NCBI GenBank assembly: GCA_938039765.1
Contig: CALHTV010000176.1
Location: 1 to 5,857, forward strand
DNA from: an uncultured Dictyoglomus sp.
GTDB lineage: Bacteria > Dictyoglomota > Dictyoglomia > Dictyoglomales > Dictyoglomaceae
Length of the DNA: 5,857 nucleotides
Reading direction: 5' to 3'
A program made the translations under genes and the position numbers. Below the pieces are notes generated by a model, which had not been told where the DNA came from, searched no databases, and saw nothing but the letters and a program-made list of their open reading frames with translations. Every line of letters starts with the position of its first letter. Positions within the stretch are counted from its first letter, which is position 1. Below, piece by piece: positions 1-5,857 of the stretch.

Positions 1-1
1 C

Positions 2-157
2 CTTAAAGGCAAAGATTTACTTAATTTAGGATTAAAAGGAAAAATTATAGGAGATCTTTTGAAAGAGTTATTCATAAAACATTTTAATAAAGAGGTAAAT
101 ACTAAGGAAGACGAATTAGTATTTGTAAAAAATTTTATAAATTCAACTCAGAAATAG
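2..157 (+). CDS. C-terminal end of a probable tRNA nucleotidyltransferase (CCA-adding / poly(A) polymerase family), 5' truncated
   Basis: An open plus-strand frame enters from the left edge, with its first full codon at base 2, and gives 51 residues ending at TAG (155-157). It begins LKGKDLLNLGLKGKIIGDLL and continues through a KEVNTKEDEL stretch. This resembles the C-terminal signature of bacterial CCA-adding/poly(A) polymerase-type nucleotidyltransferases, in which a 'G-K-D-L-x-x-L-G-[IL]-K-x-G-x-x-I-G' segment precedes a 'G-x-[IV]-x-[NT]-K-E-E-[AE]-L' segment near the end. Such enzymes add or repair the 3' CCA of tRNA in the cytoplasm. The catalytic head with its nucleotidyltransferase motif lies outside the window, so CCA-adding, A-adding and poly(A) polymerase activities cannot be separated. 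The gene is convergent with the alanine racemase gene and its last 23 bp overlap that gene's end. The family call rests on a short tail and is moderate. Confidence 0.66.
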   Translation, partial: LKGKDLLNLGLKGKIIGDLLKELFIKHFNKEVNTKEDELVFVKNFINSTQK

Positions 158-198
158 GATCAGTTAATATTTTTCCATTAAATTTATAAAAATTTTTT
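127..198. repeat. Imperfect AT-only inverted repeat at the convergent gene ends
   Basis: The arms are 127-143 (A6, T4, ATAAATT) and 181-198 (AATTTAT, A5, T6). They are reverse complements apart from one extra A in the right arm, and are separated by a 37-bp loop. The repeat spans the stop codons of both convergent genes, and each strand ends its distal arm with a run of six T. It could be a weak bidirectional transcription end. However, the stem has no G-C pair, the loop is long, the arms lie in coding sequence, and AT-rich DNA produces such matches by chance. No conventional GC-rich hairpin terminator is visible in this interval. Confidence 0.25.
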
Positions 199-1271
199 AA
201 TCTCTTAGCAGAACCAAACCCAGTAAGGATCTCATAAGGTATAGTATTTGAAAGAATAGCCAACTCTTGAGCATCAATTACCTTGTCCTTATCATACCCC
301 ATAATTGTTACTACATCCCTAATTTTAACTTCCTTATCAGTGACATCTATAGTAAACTGATCCATAGATATTCTTCCTAAAACCTTACAATATTCTCCTT
401 TTAACAAAACCCTACCTTTATTTGATAAATCTCTTCTATATCCATCTGCATATCCTATAGGAACAACAGCAATTTTAGTAATTTTATCTGTCATATAAGT
501 ATGCCCATATCCTACACCCCAACCTGCTGGTAATTCTTTAACTAAAGTAATTTTAGCTTTCACTCCCATGACAGGTTTAAGTTTCTTATCTCCATAACCA
601 TATAAAGATAAACCAGGTCTTACTGCATCATAATGAAATTCAGGAAAATTAAATATACCTCCCGTATTGGAAAAATGAAAAAAAACTCTCTCGTTTCTCA
701 AACTTTTATAAACTTCTTCAAATAATTTTTTCTGAAAAATGTTATAAGGATCCTTTTTATTTTCAGGACAAGAAAGATGCGAAGAAATACCCTCTAAAAC
801 TAAGGAGGGATATTTTTTCATAGTTTCTAATACCTTACCAATTTCCGAAGGCAAAAACCCTTCTCTCCCCATACCTGTATCAACACTTATATGGACCCTT
901 ATGCTTTTATTCTTAGAATTAGAATATGCTCCAAGCTCCTCTAAAAATTCAAAACTAGATACAACTGGAATCAAATTATACTCAAAAAAATAAGGAATAG
1001 CATCCTTCAACTGAGGAGAAAGTATCAGAATTTTTTTATCTACGCCTATCTTCCGAAGAACAATAGCTTCTTCTATTTGAGCTACGGCAAAGGTTTTAAT
1101 GTTACCAAGTTTTTGCAAAAATAAAGAGATTACTTCCATTCCATGCCCATAAGCATCAGCCTTAACTACAGCAATTATCTCAACCTTTTCCCCAACTTTT
1201 TCTTTTATTATTTTTAAGTTATGTAAAAGCGCAGAAAGATCTATTTCCTTCCAGGCTAATTTTTCATTCAT
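135..1271 (-). CDS. alr: Alanine racemase (PLP-dependent)
   Basis: This is a 378-residue, full-length alanine racemase, which interconverts L- and D-alanine in the cytoplasm to supply D-Ala for peptidoglycan. The N-terminal TIM-barrel domain carries the PLP-lysine motif VVKADAYGHG with K37. VDTGMGREGF supplies R136, and RPGLSLYG supplies R218, the arginine that contacts the PLP ring nitrogen. The C-terminal beta domain has VGYGHTY, with Y255 as the second catalytic base, then GRISMDQ (M303, D304) and IPYE (Y346), which complete the active site across the dimer interface. By family knowledge the equivalents in the Geobacillus enzyme are K39, R136, R219, Y265, M312/D313 and Y354. Residue 129 is Ser, where the Geobacillus enzyme has a carbamylated Lys. 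The ATG at 1271 overlaps the subunit D stop in a TAATG junction. The nearest Shine-Dalgarno-like GAGG (complement of 1286-1289) is 14 nt away, so translation probably depends on coupling to subunit D. Confidence 0.95.
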   Translation of the reverse strand: MNEKLAWKEIDLSALLHNLKIIKEKVGEKVEIIAVVKADAYGHGMEVISLFLQKLGNIKTFAVAQIEEAIVLRKIGVDKKILILSPQLKDAIPYFFEYNLIPVVSSFEFLEELGAYSNSKNKSIRVHISVDTGMGREGFLPSEIGKVLETMKKYPSLVLEGISSHLSCPENKKDPYNIFQKKLFEEVYKSLRNERVFFHFSNTGGIFNFPEFHYDAVRPGLSLYGYGDKKLKPVMGVKAKITLVKELPAGWGVGYGHTYMTDKITKIAVVPIGYADGYRRDLSNKGRVLLKGEYCKVLGRISMDQFTIDVTDKEVKIRDVVTIMGYDKDKVIDAQELAILSNTIPYEILTGFGSAKRLKNFYKFNGKILTDPISELNL

Positions 1272-1876
1272 TAAGATTCTTTTAACCTCAAAAGTCTAAA
1301 GAAATTACTTCTCTCAAGCTCCTCTAACTTAACAGTAATTAGTTTAATAGTCTCTTCTATCTGAGGAATAAGTTTATATTCTAGAGCATTTACTCTTCTT
1401 TTTGTCCTCTCAATCTCTTCAGCTAGAGCAATTAGATATCTTTCTTTATTAGCTAAAGCAATTATATCATCTATTAACTTACTCCACATCTCTATAAGTT
1501 CTTCTAATAGATATGGAGTCTCCAAATAACTATAGGATGGAATGTGCAACCTAGCAAGAGAAAGTTCTTTAATAGGTATATTCATTTTTTTCTCTATCTT
1601 CTGATAGAGAGTAGTTTTCCCCTCATTTATATAAACTAAACTTTCCCATATGGGGCCTGAGAGTCTTATATAAGCAATACCTCCTAGAGAAAGAAATTCT
1701 AGAAATTTTTTCTCTGTGAGCTCTCTTAAAGCCTTATAATTCTGTGCTTCTTCCATAAATTTTTGAATTAAACCTTCCAATTTATCTTGCAATAACTTAT
1801 GCCCTCTCCTCGCTATAATAAGCCTTTTTCTTAATCTCAAAAGTTCCATTCTATTAGGATTAACCTTAAGAGGCAT
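1271..1876 (-). CDS. atpD: A/V-type ATPase subunit D (central shaft)
   Basis: Subunit D is the long, mostly helical coiled-coil rotor shaft that turns inside the A3B3 head and transmits torque between catalytic sites and the membrane ring, the counterpart of gamma in F-type enzymes. The start chosen here gives 201 residues beginning [19 protein letters not shown], which matches the family N-terminus (KVNPTRMELL, then a basic ARRGHKLL helix). The C-terminal helix has the usual [20 protein letters not shown] pattern, and the protein ends near FRLLRLKES. The middle, about residues 60-125, is the more variable globular part. The frame stays open upstream to a TTG at 1900 and an ATG at 1897. These would add 8 or 7 residues (MMNSGGKK, from the TTG) with no visible ribosome-binding site, whereas ATG 1876 has a G-rich one. 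The gene overlaps B by 11 bp and its TAA shares one base with the alr ATG. Confidence 0.93.
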   Translation of the reverse strand: MPLKVNPNRMELLRLRKRLIIARRGHKLLQDKLEGLIQKFMEEAQNYKALRELTEKKFLEFLSLGGIAYIRLSGPIWESLVYINEGKTTLYQKIEKKMNIPIKELSLARLHIPSYSYLETPYLLEELIEMWSKLIDDIIALANKERYLIALAEEIERTKRRVNALEYKLIPQIEETIKLITVKLEELERSNFFRLLRLKES

Positions 1877-3248
1877 CTTCTTTCCCCCAGAATTCATCAA
1901 GATATTCAGGTCTTATTCTCTTTAAGCTTGCTCTAGGTAATTTTTTCAGTAATTTCCAACCTAAATCTAAAGTTTCAAAAATACTTCTATTTTCATATTC
2001 TCCTTGCCTTATAAATTTATCCTCAAATTCCTCTGAAAATTCTAAAAAGAGAACATCCTCTTCTGTAAGTGCTGCTTCACCTAAAACTACTGCTAATTCT
2101 TTTGCTTCCAATCCCCTAGAATAAGCAGCATAAAGTTGGTTTGATAAGTCTCCATGATCTTTTCTTGTTCTGCCCTCTCCAATTCCACCTCTCATTAATC
2201 TTGAAAGGGATTGTAATACATCAATTGGTGGATAGATCCCCCTTCTGTAAAGTTCTCTGCTCAAAAAAATCTGTCCTTCGGTTATATAACCTGTTAAATC
2301 TGGTATAGGATGCGTTCTATCATCTTCAGGCATTGTAAGAATAGGAATTAAAGTTATAGATCCCTTTTTTCCTTTTATTCTTCCTGCTCTCTCATACAAT
2401 GTTGCTAAATCTGTGTAAAGATATCCTGGATATCCTCTTCTTCCCGGAACCTCTTTTCTTGCAGCAGAAACTTCTCGCAAAGCTTCGGCGTAATTTGTCA
2501 TATCACTCAGTATAACTAAAACATGCATATCCAAATCAAAAGCTAAATATTCCGCAGCCGTGAGAGCAAATCTAGGAGTTGCGATTCTTTCTATAACAGG
2601 ATCGTTAGCTAAATTAATAAATAATACTGTTCTTTCAAGAGCCCCAGTACTTCTAAAGTTTTCTATAAAAAAGTTAGCTTCTTCAAAAGTAAGTCCCATC
2701 GCTCCAAAAACCACAGCAAATTTCTCTTCCTCATTTAAAAGTCTTGCTTGTCTTTCAATTTGAGCAGCCAAAGTAGCATGAGGAAGCCCAGCTCCAGAAA
2801 AGATAGGTATTTTCTGGCCACGTACAATAGTATTCATACCATCAATTGCAGAAATTCCTGTCTGTATAAACTCTGAAGGATAAGCTCTAGAATAGGGATT
2901 AATTGGACTTCCATTTATGTCCATCCTCTTCTGAGGAATAATTTCAGGACCTCCATCCCTTGGTCTACCTAAACCATCAAAAGTTCTTCCTAGTATAGAA
3001 GGAGACAAATTTATCTCTAAAACATGTCCTAAAAATTTAATACGCATTCCTTTCAGAGATAAATCCTGAGTACTAGCAAACATTTGAACTAAAGCAGCTC
3101 CTTCTTGAGCCTCTAAAACCTGTCCTTGTCTTATTTCCCCATTAGACAATTTTACTTCAACCACTTCTCCATACTTTACATTTTCTATATTTTCAACCAA
3201 AACCAAAGGTCCACTTATTTTCGATACAGAAGTATATTCCTTAGACAT
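1866..3248 (-). CDS. atpB: A/V-type ATPase subunit B (non-catalytic head subunit)
   Basis: This is a complete 460-residue subunit B, which alternates with A in the cytoplasmic A3B3 hexamer and binds nucleotide without hydrolysing it on its own. Residues 1-75 form the N-terminal beta barrel. The P-loop position holds SGAGLPH (151-157), the degenerate form typical of B, lacking the GKT of catalytic subunits. [12 protein letters not shown] (248-259) is the Walker-B-region signature. [20 protein letters not shown] (307-326) is the conserved head motif, and LSRLM (348-352) supplies R350, by family knowledge the arginine finger reaching into the A-subunit active site. RTRKDH (360-365) follows, as is usual. 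The length is normal for the family (about 460). The ATG at 3248 overlaps the end of subunit A by 8 bp (ATGTCTAA), so the two head subunits are probably coupled in translation. I saw no frameshift or missing motif. Confidence 0.97.
   Translation of the reverse strand: MSKEYTSVSKISGPLVLVENIENVKYGEVVEVKLSNGEIRQGQVLEAQEGAALVQMFASTQDLSLKGMRIKFLGHVLEINLSPSILGRTFDGLGRPRDGGPEIIPQKRMDINGSPINPYSRAYPSEFIQTGISAIDGMNTIVRGQKIPIFSGAGLPHATLAAQIERQARLLNEEEKFAVVFGAMGLTFEEANFFIENFRSTGALERTVLFINLANDPVIERIATPRFALTAAEYLAFDLDMHVLVILSDMTNYAEALREVSAARKEVPGRRGYPGYLYTDLATLYERAGRIKGKKGSITLIPILTMPEDDRTHPIPDLTGYITEGQIFLSRELYRRGIYPPIDVLQSLSRLMRGGIGEGRTRKDHGDLSNQLYAAYSRGLEAKELAVVLGEAALTEEDVLFLEFSEEFEDKFIRQGEYENRSIFETLDLGWKLLKKLPRASLKRIRPEYLDEFWGKEDAS
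1880..1888 (-). promoter_or_regulatory. Ribosome-binding site supporting the inner start of subunit D
   Basis: On the minus strand this reads GGGGGAAAG, with the G-run ending 7 nt before the ATG at 1874-1876. It is not a perfect Shine-Dalgarno sequence, but it is the only purine-rich, G-rich stretch near any candidate D start. The TTG (1900) and ATG (1897) are preceded by GACCTGAATATC, which has no such match. It lies inside the 3' end of subunit B. Confidence 0.5.
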
Positions 3249-5010
3249 ATTCCCTTAGTCCCTCCTTTATACCCTCAAGCCTCTTTCTCACCTCTTCTAA
3301 AAGATCCTCTAATTCTTTAATCCTATCTTCAGGAACAAACTTCATTCTTGCAATCTTTTCTCTTTCTGGCATTTTCAAGATCTCATCTAAAGGATATCCT
3401 TCCTCTATTAAGGTTAAAGCTACTTTATAGAAATTCATAATATTCTTCAGCATCAAATATTGCTTATAAGGAGAAGTATAAGTATCAACTTCATGAAGAG
3501 CATTTTGATGCAAAAAGTCTTCTCTTATGGAACGAGCAGTCTCCAAAACTAATCTATCTTGAGGAGAAAGAGCCTCCATACCTACTAATCTAACAATATC
3601 TTGAAGCTCTGCTTCCCTTTGAAGAATAGACATAGCTTCTTGTCTTAAACTATAATAGTCTTCAGCAACTCTTTCTTTCCAGTAATTACTCACTGGTTCT
3701 AAATAAAGAGAATAACTTACCAGCCAATCCACAGCTGGGAAATGCCTACTAAAAGCAAGTCTTGCATCAAGTCCCCAAAAGACTTTTGTTACCCTTAAAG
3801 TAGCTTGAACTACAGGATCTGATAAATCTCCACCTGGAGGAGAAACTGCACCAATTATACTTACTGAGCCAATCTTTTCCTCTTTTCCTAAACACTTAAC
3901 AAGTCCTGCTCTCTCATAAAATCCAGCAACTCTTGAGGCTAAATAAGCAGGATATCCTTCTTCTCCAGGCATTTCTCCAAGCCTTCCTGAGATCTCTCTC
4001 ATAGCCTCTGCCCAACGAGAGGTAGAGTCAGCCATTAATGCCACATGATATCCCATATCTCTAAAATATTCTCCAATAGTAATTCCCGTAAAAACTGAAG
4101 CCTCTCGAGCAGCCACAGGCATATTAGAGGTATTTGCTATTAGTATAGTACGCTCCATAAGAGGTTTTCCTGTTCTTGGATCTTTTAGTTCTGGAAATTC
4201 AATAAGCACCTCTGTCATCTCATTGCCTCTTTCTCCACATCCTATATAGACTACAACCTCAGCATCTGCCCACTTTGCAAGTTGATGCTGAATTATAGTT
4301 TTTCCACTTCCAAAAGGACCAGGAACACATGCAGTACCACCCTTTACCAAAGGGAAAAAGGTATCTAAAACTCTCTGTCCAGTTATAAGAGGAATTTGTG
4401 GCGGTAATTTCTCTTTAACAGGTCTTTGATATCTTACAGGCCATTTATGCATTAACTTTAATTCATGGCTGTTTCCATATTCGTCCTCTAATATTCCAAT
4501 CACATCTTCTACTGTGTAAGTACCACTTTTTATTTCCAATATCTTTCCTCTCAAGTTAGGCGGTACAAGGATTCTATGTTCCAAAGCAGAAGTCTCTTGG
4601 ACAACTCCTAAGATATCACCGCCTTCTACATATTCACCAACCTTAACTCTACTCTCAAAATCCCATTTTTTTCCTCTGTCCAATGCAGGAAAAGCTAGAC
4701 CTCTACTGAGAAAATCACCACCTACTTCAGCAAGCTTATTAAGAGGTCTCTGAATACCATCATAAATCTGCCCTATAAGTCCAGGACCTAATTCAACTGA
4801 AAGAGGTTCGCCTAAAGCATAAACAGGTTCCCCAGGACCTATCCCTTGAGTCTCCTCGTAAACTTGTATATACACCAAATCATTATCTAAACCTATAACC
4901 TCTCCAAAAAGTTGCAGTTTACCCACTCTTACCATCTCAAACATCTTTACATTAGGTAAACCTTTAGCAACTACTAGAGGACCAGCCACCCTAACTATTT
5001 TTCCTTCCAT
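3241..5010 (-). CDS. atpA: A/V-type ATPase subunit A (catalytic)
   Basis: This is a complete 589-residue catalytic subunit, which carries out ATP hydrolysis or synthesis in the A3B3 head on the cytoplasmic side of the membrane. Residues 1-70 are the N-terminal beta barrel. Residues about 110-200 form the extra 'bulge' (non-homologous) region that distinguishes A from F-type beta. The intact Walker A is GPFGSGKT (231-238, K237). GCGERGNE (257-264) carries the catalytic E260 and R261. [16 protein letters not shown] (324-339) is the Walker B region with D328. SPPGGD (390-395) and [20 protein letters not shown] (411-430) are family hallmarks. The C-terminus (about 440-589) is the helical bundle. 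No intein interrupts the P-loop, a common intein site in archaeal and yeast homologues. The gene overlaps F by 20 bp upstream and B by 8 bp downstream. Length and motifs are those of an active enzyme. Confidence 0.98.
   Translation of the reverse strand: MEGKIVRVAGPLVVAKGLPNVKMFEMVRVGKLQLFGEVIGLDNDLVYIQVYEETQGIGPGEPVYALGEPLSVELGPGLIGQIYDGIQRPLNKLAEVGGDFLSRGLAFPALDRGKKWDFESRVKVGEYVEGGDILGVVQETSALEHRILVPPNLRGKILEIKSGTYTVEDVIGILEDEYGNSHELKLMHKWPVRYQRPVKEKLPPQIPLITGQRVLDTFFPLVKGGTACVPGPFGSGKTIIQHQLAKWADAEVVVYIGCGERGNEMTEVLIEFPELKDPRTGKPLMERTILIANTSNMPVAAREASVFTGITIGEYFRDMGYHVALMADSTSRWAEAMREISGRLGEMPGEEGYPAYLASRVAGFYERAGLVKCLGKEEKIGSVSIIGAVSPPGGDLSDPVVQATLRVTKVFWGLDARLAFSRHFPAVDWLVSYSLYLEPVSNYWKERVAEDYYSLRQEAMSILQREAELQDIVRLVGMEALSPQDRLVLETARSIREDFLHQNALHEVDTYTSPYKQYLMLKNIMNFYKVALTLIEEGYPLDEILKMPEREKIARMKFVPEDRIKELEDLLEEVRKRLEGIKEGLREYV
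3251..3266 (-). promoter_or_regulatory. Ribosome-binding region for subunit B
   Basis: The minus strand carries AGGAGG (complement of 3261-3266), a strong Shine-Dalgarno match but 12 nt from the ATG at 3248, longer than usual. A second purine patch, AAGGGA (complement of 3251-3256), sits nearer. Both lie inside the last codons of subunit A. The site supports new initiation at B in addition to coupling by overlap. Confidence 0.5.
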
Positions 5011-5323
5011 AATATCCCTCTCCTTTAGAAATAATATCTATACCTAAGGCTTTTTCAGCTAAATTTTTAAGAACCTCTTCGCCTAGTTTTTGCTGCGAGA
5101 AAGTATCAGGTAGGATTAAAGGAGTCTTTCCTTTTAGATCTTCAAGAATTTTTCCAGCTACGCTTTCCAATACAATTATCAAAGAATACTCTTTTTCCGA
5201 TAAATCCAAGTAAACCTTAAAAGCCTCTTCAGGATCCTTTACAGGAAAAACATCAAACCCAAAAATCTTAAAAAACTCTACCAATAGATCTTTACCTATC
5301 AATGCAACTTTACCTTCAAACAT
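4991..5323 (-). CDS. atpF: A/V-type ATPase subunit F (central shaft)
   Basis: This is a small 110-residue subunit F, the partner of D on the central rotor shaft and a modulator of ATPase activity (called NtpG in Enterococcus naming). It shows the CheY-like alternating strand/helix fold pattern of the family. A first strand [11 protein letters not shown] (2-12) is followed by [15 protein letters not shown] (21-35). A hydrophobic strand [13 protein letters not shown] (47-59) occupies the place of the usual 'I-I-x-I-T-E' motif, and TPLILPDT (67-74) occupies the place of the 'P-x-I-x-x-I-P' strand. The tail, about 80-97, ends in the typical KALGIDI. Its position between C and A matches the order in Thermus and Enterococcus A/V-ATPase operons, which strengthens the call. 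The ATG overlaps the C stop by 8 bp, and the nearest GAGGG (complement of 5338-5342) is 14 nt away, so translation probably relies on coupling with C. Confidence 0.9.
   Translation of the reverse strand: MFEGKVALIGKDLLVEFFKIFGFDVFPVKDPEEAFKVYLDLSEKEYSLIIVLESVAGKILEDLKGKTPLILPDTFSQQKLGEEVLKNLAEKALGIDIISKGEGYYGRKNS
5020..5025 (-). promoter_or_regulatory. Ribosome-binding site for subunit A
   Basis: The minus strand reads AAGGAG here, 9 nt before the ATG at 5008-5010, a near-ideal Shine-Dalgarno sequence and spacing. It lies wholly inside the 3' coding end of subunit F. It supports the ATG at 5010, which also gives the standard [13 protein letters not shown] start of the family. Confidence 0.65.
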
Positions 5324-5857
5324 TTATTTTTAACAACCCTCTTTCCCAATATTCTTTTGGTATTTTAGCCTTCTTATTTTCTAGAAGGAATAGAATATCT
5401 TCCATATCCCAGAGTTTGTTATAAAAATAATACATAACTACTTCAGGACCACTAACCACAGGTTTAAAATTCTTTTCAATATATAAGTAAAGATACTTTC
5501 TCATAACTAAATCATAATCGTTAATTTTTACTTCTTCAGCTACTTTTTGTTGCAAATCCTCATCTCTGAAATGCACTCGATAGAAATTTAAATCTAATCC
5601 AAGCTTTCTAAGATTCTCTATTTGAGAAGCAGATTTTTCTAATCTCATATCAATCTTTATCCAGTAAAGTTTATTCTTAAAAACCCAAAAATCTTTTACC
5701 CTTTTATTCTCAATTTTATTAGAAAACTTTTTAGAATGTTTTAAAATTTCCAAATCAATAATCAAATTTAATAGATCCAAATCTCCTATCTGTTGCCAAA
5801 TGTTTAACCCTTTAGAGATAATTTCTTTCTTTAGAGACTTATAAAACTCTTTATAAG
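5316..5857 (-). CDS. atpC: A/V-type ATPase subunit C (AC39/d-like), C-terminal half, truncated by window edge
   Basis: Subunit C is the funnel-shaped socket that links the D/F shaft to the membrane rotor ring. The frame is open to the right edge (first full codon 5855-5853) and gives 179 residues ending GLLKINV at TGA (5316-5318). Family members are usually about 320-380 residues, so roughly half is missing. Features matching the family are DLLNLIIDLEILK (about residues 26-38 of the visible part), which resembles the segment linking helical repeats, and a C-terminal stretch SGPEVVMYYFYNKLWDMEDI followed by LFLLENKKAKIP. This fits the conserved end pattern of a Glu, a Tyr-x(3)-K, an acidic helix and a final 'L-x-x-K-x-x-x-[IL]-P'. 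A TTG at 5780 could be mistaken for a start, but coding continues through it. The sequence is divergent, as is normal for subunit C, and the position immediately before F supports the call. Confidence 0.85.
   Translation of the reverse strand, partial: YKEFYKSLKKEIISKGLNIWQQIGDLDLLNLIIDLEILKHSKKFSNKIENKRVKDFWVFKNKLYWIKIDMRLEKSASQIENLRKLGLDLNFYRVHFRDEDLQQKVAEEVKINDYDLVMRKYLYLYIEKNFKPVVSGPEVVMYYFYNKLWDMEDILFLLENKKAKIPKEYWERGLLKINV

Noticed and set aside
1697..1704. TTCTAGAA palindrome with flanking A/T runs inside subunit D
   Set aside because: Only eight bases pair perfectly and the flanks do not extend the symmetry. It lies in coding sequence and is expected by chance in AT-rich DNA.
2560..2763. 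Plus-strand open frame of 67 codons opposite subunit B
   Set aside because: It lies entirely antisense to a strongly conserved part of subunit B, has no recognisable motif or ribosome-binding site, and is explained as a shadow frame.
2778..2798. Apparent loss of the Walker A motif in subunit B (SGAGLPH)
   Set aside because: The degenerate P-loop is the normal state of non-catalytic B subunits, not a damaging mutation.
3126..3320. Plus-strand open frame of 64 codons across the A/B junction
   Set aside because: It is antisense to the end of A and start of B. Its low-complexity Phe/Tyr/Ile-rich product reflects the complement of AT-rich coding sequence rather than a membrane peptide.
4297..4320. 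Possible intein insertion at the subunit A P-loop
   Set aside because: Many A-subunit genes in archaea and yeast carry an intein here, but GPFGSGKT is continuous and the protein has a normal length of 589 residues.
5778..5780. TTG as the start of a 154-residue subunit C
   Set aside because: The same frame stays open for another 25 codons to the window edge with family-like helical sequence, so this is an internal Leu codon of a gene truncated by the window.
1..5857. Search for CRISPR repeats, tRNA/rRNA genes, transposases, attachment sites or an unknown accessory system
   Set aside because: No spaced direct repeats, no tRNA-like cloverleaf sequence, no mobile-element gene and no non-coding gap were seen. 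The window is accounted for by known housekeeping genes.

Overview
This 5.86-kb window is AT-rich and coding throughout. It carries the distal part of a bacterial A/V-type (vacuolar-type) ATPase operon on the minus strand, read from the right edge leftward. The gene order is subunit C (3' part only), F, A, B, D, then an alanine racemase gene. At the left edge, the last 51 codons of a plus-strand gene converge on the racemase gene. They look like the C-terminus of a CCA-adding/poly(A)-polymerase-type tRNA nucleotidyltransferase.

Organism: alanine racemase (D-alanine for peptidoglycan) next to an A/V-ATPase points to a bacterium, not an archaeon. The low G+C (roughly one third by eye), arginine codons mostly AGA/AGG, frequent ATA isoleucine codons and Lys/Glu-rich proteins suggest a low-GC thermophile. 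A Dictyoglomus-like bacterium or a thermophilic clostridial relative would fit, but this is inference from composition and gene content and no species is identified.

Layout: every minus-strand junction is an overlap. C/F share 8 bp (ATGTTTGA), F/A 20 bp, A/B 8 bp (ATGTCTAA), B/D 11 bp with the preferred D start, and D/alr 1 bp (TAATG). There is no room for an internal promoter or terminator outside coding sequence, so the genes are probably one polycistronic, translationally coupled unit whose promoter lies beyond the right edge. The racemase and the plus-strand gene overlap tail to tail by 23 bp (135-157), beside an imperfect AT-only inverted repeat.

How the genes work together: A (catalytic) and B (non-catalytic) form the A3B3 head. 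D and F make the central shaft, and C is the socket joining the shaft to the membrane rotor ring. The membrane subunits and peripheral stalk (I, K/L, E, G) are not in the window and would be expected upstream, to the right. The ion (H+ or Na+) and the direction of operation cannot be told from these subunits. Alanine racemase has no known role in the ATPase and appears to be a housekeeping passenger at the operon's end.

I see no mobile element, CRISPR array, RNA gene or undescribed system. The points worth a second look are the alr coupling, a Ser in the racemase where the classical carbamylated Lys sits, the tail-to-tail overlap, and the D start choice.
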